A stretch of 64,000 nt of DNA, taken from positions 11,490,428 through 11,554,427 of the forward strand of contig NC_064759.1 in NCBI RefSeq assembly GCF_011397635.1, written 5' to 3'. The translations under genes were made by a program, and so were the position numbers. The stretch is from Epinephelus fuscoguttatus. Its lineage: Eukaryota > Chordata > Actinopteri > Perciformes > Serranidae. The notes under the pieces are model-generated. The model worked only from the letters and a program-made list of their open reading frames with translations. It did no database searches and was not told the origin of the DNA. Shown here one piece after another: positions 59,693 to 64,000 of this stretch (position 1 is its first letter; the number at the start of each line of letters is the position of its first letter).

Positions 59693-60291
59693 AGGGTGCT
59701 TTCAGACCTAGAGTTGTCTTGCTTCGGTCTGAATCAGGAACTAATTTTGTTGCAAAGTTGGTAATTAATAATTGCCCAGATTTGGTTCCTGTTCTCACGG
59801 CAGCATTTACAAGCGGACCAGATTAAATGCTTGCCGCAGAAAGCTGCTCTCAATTGGTCAGAATTTCCGTGCGGAAAAATCCAGGAAGTAAACAAAACGT
59901 TGAAGAAGAGTACACTTGCAAGATAAATGTGACACTTTCTAATGTCACAATGGAGGGACAACTACGCAGGTTGATTTTAGCACTGCTCATCGTGGACTAT
60001 ATTGCTGTCATTGTTCATTTTAGGCAAACCATGTAACATGCTCATGTTTAACCCAACCAATGTGTCGTGACTGCAGTTGGTTCGGATCAAGGTCAGAACA
60101 GGTTCTCACCACAAACAAACTCCACCAGAGTTCGTTTCAGACCCAGACCACCTCTTCAAGAAGATCTTGGTCCGGTTGTTTTGGTGCAAACCCCAGCTGT
60201 GTTCACACCTGCCCAAACAAACTGCACTTAGGGGGCAAACAAAATTGAGTTCGATTGAACTGAACAAACAGGGCAGGTGTGAAAGCACCCT
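59693..60291. mobile_element. hAT-like MITE with AGGGTGCTTTCA ends
   Basis: The left end AGGGTGCTTTCAGACCTAG and minus-strand right end AGGGTGCTTTCACACCTGCC are inverted. GCAGAC occurs close to both borders (59683-59688 and 60297-60302), which may be the remains of an 8-bp duplication. About 599 bp with no transposase. Confidence 0.65.
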
Positions 60292-60714
60292 AAACCGCAG
60301 ACGCTGAGGTGGAGCAAAAACACTGGGTGCAGCAGGCCTCCGTTTATAAAGTGGTGCAGCAGTACAAAGGTTAACTGTAAAGTAGTCGATAGACCAAGCA
60401 GTGCTTACAAAACTTTAGCAAGACTCAAGGCAACAATGCACATACGTGATTTGAGAAGGTCACGTCATCGTTTTCCAAACAATCCCTTTTACACGTCCAC
60501 ACAGGTAAACTACAACCAGAGTTTTATATAATGTGCACTCCAGAAGGTGTTTCACAGGATCTCCATTTTAGTGACCTAAAGTTCTGTTTGTGTTTGGACG
60601 AGAAGCCAAAATGTAGAGGAAAATATGAGTTTACAAAAATATCCATGTACATGTAGACATGACCTAAATCGGAAAAAGAATTGTACTTTATGCTGGAAGG
60701 GTATTTTGTGTGTG

Positions 60715-60990
60715 TCTAATGGCCTGGCTAACTTTCACTTTATTGATCTCTGTTGGGGATATTAGCATTTGAACCAGCCTTACTATTGAGAAGCAGCAGG
60801 CAGTGCACAGGGGATAAACTCCACGTCTGAAGCCAGTGCCTTGATCAAGGACAGTGGCAGGAGGACTACCTACTGCAGCATGCCTGTCACAACCAGTCAA
60901 CCCTAGTTGTGAAGTAGTAGTAGGGTTCAAACCCAGGACCTTATTGATGTTAGGCAACACTGCCAAACAGAGTCACTGAGCCGCCGTATC
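60715..60990 (-). mobile_element. tRNA-derived SINE, second family
   Basis: The minus strand starts at about 60985 with GGCGGCTCAGTGACTCTG, an A-box-like segment. The B box GGGTTTGAACCC follows about 50 bp further on. The body ends near CCAACAGAGATCAATAAAGT (60755-60736). It differs from the SINE at 8.6-8.9 kb. Confidence 0.6.
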
Positions 60991-62358
60991 TACAGAGCTG
61001 CTAAACCAAAAAAGCCCAGAAAGGATTTATAGAGATTTACCACTTCTTTCTCACTGCTTTCATCCTAAAGAAGAGAACCCTGTTTGTACCTGGATGACAG
61101 TCCCTAATTGGTCTTTGTTCGTAGTGCTTTCACATGGAAACCTTTACTCCTTAAAGTAATACACAGTTAAAGAAGTCAGTTGTTATATAGCTAGTCCCTG
61201 ACTGACTGATCCACTGATGGATAAAACATACCCGGTATGGAAAGAGGTGAAAGGACGTTGAGAGTTACACAACACAACGCCTACGGATGACAGATGACAG
61301 GTGGATGACCATCAAGTGCACACAGTATGTACCATGAGGTGATAAAAATGTGTCTGCCATCAGAGATGTTGCCATTCCGTTAATATTCTGGTATCCATCC
61401 CTTTTAATATAACTGGGTGTTTAAGGCCATTGTGTGCAGCGTTGCATATCACTGAGCACGACTGGTTTATGGCATAATTGGATTTTTTTTTTTTTTTTTT
61501 TTTTTGATTTATGAGTCAGTACGATGAAGTACTTTCATTTATCAGGTACTGTATTAGCTGGATTAGCCAAAAAGAGACCTAGAACTGTGGATATTTTGTC
61601 TCCCAGCTGATCTTCCAACAAATTTACTGTCATGACTTTATATTGATATTACAGTATAACACTACATGTAGCGTCATGGAGGATAGATGACATTATTGAA
61701 TGTTAAAAATATATATATATAATATGAATAGAAACGTGAGTGTTTTGTTGTAGCAATGCTACTTTTAGCACAAAAAACTGCACCAAAGTAATTATCGGTT
61801 TGATTTATTCATTTCTGATGGCAAAAATTAGAGTATGTCCTACTTGCTTTTGGCTGTGGCAGGGGAACAAACATGCTTAAACATGACATGTAGGGATGCA
61901 GGGATTTATCAGCTGAACATCTATATAGCTCTATTTGTCTCATTGACTGTCATCCGCCTATCAGCAAATAAGATGACATTCATTGATGGTAGTGGCCGAT
62001 GTTTTTCTGTTGTGTTACATCATTTTTTCACAGCCTGAGAAGCAGAGCTCCTGACTAACTGTGTCCCATCTTCCCATTGTCCTGGTGGCAATAGAAACCA
62101 TGTTTGGGACAAACAGTGATCTTCCATAGGATGAAAGGATGCAGTAATCTATCGATGCATTAGGGGATGCATCTTATCTTTTCCTGATAATGCAAAATTG
62201 TGAACAACAAATCCAGCTTACAGCTAACAGGGTTTGTATTGAATTACATGATAGGTTCAAGCTCTATTCAGTAAAAATGAGTATTGGGTGAAGGTACATT
62301 TTAACGCTGAAAGAAGTTTAAAAGTTGTCATATATTTGTGTGGTTGAATTATGGTCTG
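60991..62358. other. Presumed intron, no exon; T23 run
   Basis: A run of 23 T at 61483-61505. No exon or repeat border recognised. Confidence 0.45.
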
Positions 62359-62362
62359 TTAA

Positions 62363-62870
62363 AGGAAATGGCCACTTTAGAATGAAAATACAGACAGTAC
62401 TTACTCACCCTCATGCCGACAAGAAGTCCAGTGTAGTTTTTTAATCCACAAAACTCGTTTGGGGTATCGGAGGGATAACAGCCAGCCAGAATAACAGCTA
62501 CGCTTGAAGTGCATGGAACCCACATTTTGAAAATGTAATAAAACTCCGTGAATGCATTTCAGAAACGTCAGAGTGGCTCGTCCGTCGTAGTCCAAATGCC
62601 CTGAAGCCACGGCATGCAAAATTGACTTGGCTAGTGGTGGTGCTAGTCCTTGAGTCTCGTGCGAGTTGCCATGTAAACACAGCACACCTGCAGTGCAGGC
62701 TAACTGACCACGGTGAGAAATGATGCTTCAAGTGTAGCTGTTATTCCGGCTAGCTGTTGTCCTCCGATATCTCGAACGAGTTTTGTGGATTAAAAAACTA
62801 CACTGGACTTCTTGTCGGCATGATGGTCACTAAGTACTGTCTGTATTTTCATTCTAAAGTGGCCATTTCC
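62363..62870. mobile_element. TTAA-flanked MITE with about 145-bp inverted arms
   Basis: About 62363-62500 and 62735-62870 are near-perfect inverted copies (GGAAATGGCCACTTTAGAAT at each outer edge, and CAAGAAGTCCAGTGTAGTTT inside). TTAA lies at both borders (62359-62362 and 62871-62874). The centre (about 230 bp) has no recognised coding sequence. Confidence 0.85.
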
Positions 62871-62874
62871 TTAA

Positions 62875-64000
62875 AGTGAATTAAATGTATTTATAATAGT
62901 TTGTTTCCCTTGTTTCCCTGGGGTAACAAATAACAACAAAAACAAGATAAACAATAATAAAAAAGTATGGTATTGGCCCAGAGTTTCACTGTGTCCATTT
63001 TGGAAATTTATTGTTGTCACTTCACTCAAAACCCAGTCAAGAACTTTTTGTGCTGCCAAGGATAAAGAAGTTCAGACGTCCAACCGGCACTGTAATTATT
63101 AATTATGTATTTTTTTTTAAATAAAGACATTTCATGGTGTAAAGCAATGGATTTGAAATGATTGAACTGATGAATTAATTTTGCCTTTTAACAAGAGAAA
63201 ACCTGAGGGTGACATGAAACCTATTAACAATTGAAGGTGTGTCATATAACAGTGATAAGGACCAAAACAAAGTCATTAGTATTTTAGCTCACGTCACTGC
63301 CTCATAAGTCAGTTAAGATTGGATCTCACTTTACTACAGCTCCTGTTCGATAGACTCGCAGTGCGTGAGTTCATGCAGATTTTGTTTTATCCAGGAATGT
63401 CTTCAGTTATGCGCTGTGAACCCAAACAAATCCAGTGGTGTGAATTGTTTCCACAGAAAGAAGAAATCAAAGTGTGGCTACATTGTCAAAGGTGTGACTG
63501 TACTGTCAAGATTGTTTGGATCAGTCAGTATTGCAGTAGTTTGTGTATCCCAAATAGAGAACAGTCTGCAAGTTTTGGATGTAGAGGACAGAGGAGGGCA
63601 GAAAGGACAGAGCCGTGCTGTGGCAGCTCTGTGCTCTGTCTAAGTTGTGTGACAGAGTGAGCTATCTGCCCCGGGTTGACCCTGACCAAGGTGCATCACT
63701 CCCCTCTGGGCCTGCATACACACAACCATCCATCTCTAGCTCTTATCTCCTACCAGGCAGCTACTCTTGAGTGTCTGTTTGCATGTGTGTGGGTGTGTGT
63801 GTTTGTGTGTCTGAGGGCTCTTTGAGTGGAGTTGTTCTGGCCTGGTCACACTGATAGCCATATCAACAGTTACTCCTGATGGACTGTGGAACAACAGACC
63901 CTTTGTTTTTTCTGAGTGTGTGCACGTGGGCGTGTATGCTAAGCCATCAGAAATTGCATTTCTACGAGCCACAAATGTCAGAGCACTGTGCTCATGTATC
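62875..64000. other. Presumed intron, no exon recognised
   Basis: A short TG tract at 63783-63812. ORFs at 63319-63660 lack domain or splice support. Confidence 0.4.

Noticed and set aside
1..64000. CRISPR arrays, operons, prophage or viral genes
   Set aside because: The sequence is vertebrate in character; the tandem arrays are minisatellites without spacers, and no viral gene was recognised.

Overview
The window reads as teleost fish nuclear DNA, most likely from a percomorph. It has long non-coding stretches, abundant CA/TG and GATA microsatellites, one gene split by short GT-AG introns, and a dense layer of fish-type transposable elements (Tc1, PIF/Harbinger, hAT-like, TTAA-flanked elements, L2-, L1- and Rex-type LINEs, tRNA-derived SINEs). 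Nothing bacterial or viral was seen. Almost every open frame over 60 codons is a shadow of repeats or AT-rich sequence.

Only one protein-coding gene can be fully reconstructed: ino80c (INO80 chromatin-remodelling complex subunit C) on the minus strand, 26997-30144. It has five coding exons with phase-consistent splice sites and gives a 202-residue protein ending in a YL1-type C-terminal domain. Its likely TATA-less promoter with ETS-type sites lies at about 30145-30290. A GC-rich block at 47330-47773 that ends in a strong splice donor looks like the 5' untranslated first exon of a plus-strand gene running out of the window. In human, INO80C and GALNT1 lie head to head in this arrangement, so galnt1 is the best guess for it; no coding exon of that gene is visible here.

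Layout: 1-26 kb is gene-free and repeat-rich. It holds a THAP-domain element with long inverted repeats (2.1-3.3 kb), an element carrying a 56-bp minisatellite (5.7-7.0 kb), an L2 LINE tail, a tRNA-derived SINE, a homeodomain-motif-rich block that may be a conserved enhancer (9.36-9.56 kb), a Tc1 element inserted in a GATA repeat (12.1-13.7 kb), a second minisatellite (13.86-14.46 kb), a Harbinger derivative keeping a MADF exon (16.27-17.04 kb) and nested TTAA-flanked elements (21.4-23.4 kb). Ino80c follows at 27-30 kb. From 30 to 47 kb there are nested LINEs, minisatellites and MITEs. From 47.8 kb to the end is the presumed first intron of the plus-strand gene, with more transposons and, at 56.4-57.1 kb, a repeat array carrying three perfect oestrogen-response-element palindromes.

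Most interesting for follow-up: (i) terminal-inverted-repeat elements that carry 56/57-bp minisatellites; (ii) the three consensus EREs in a dispersed repeat; (iii) several transposon insertions with readable target-site duplications that give a relative order of events. All family names come from motif recognition by eye; no database search was run.
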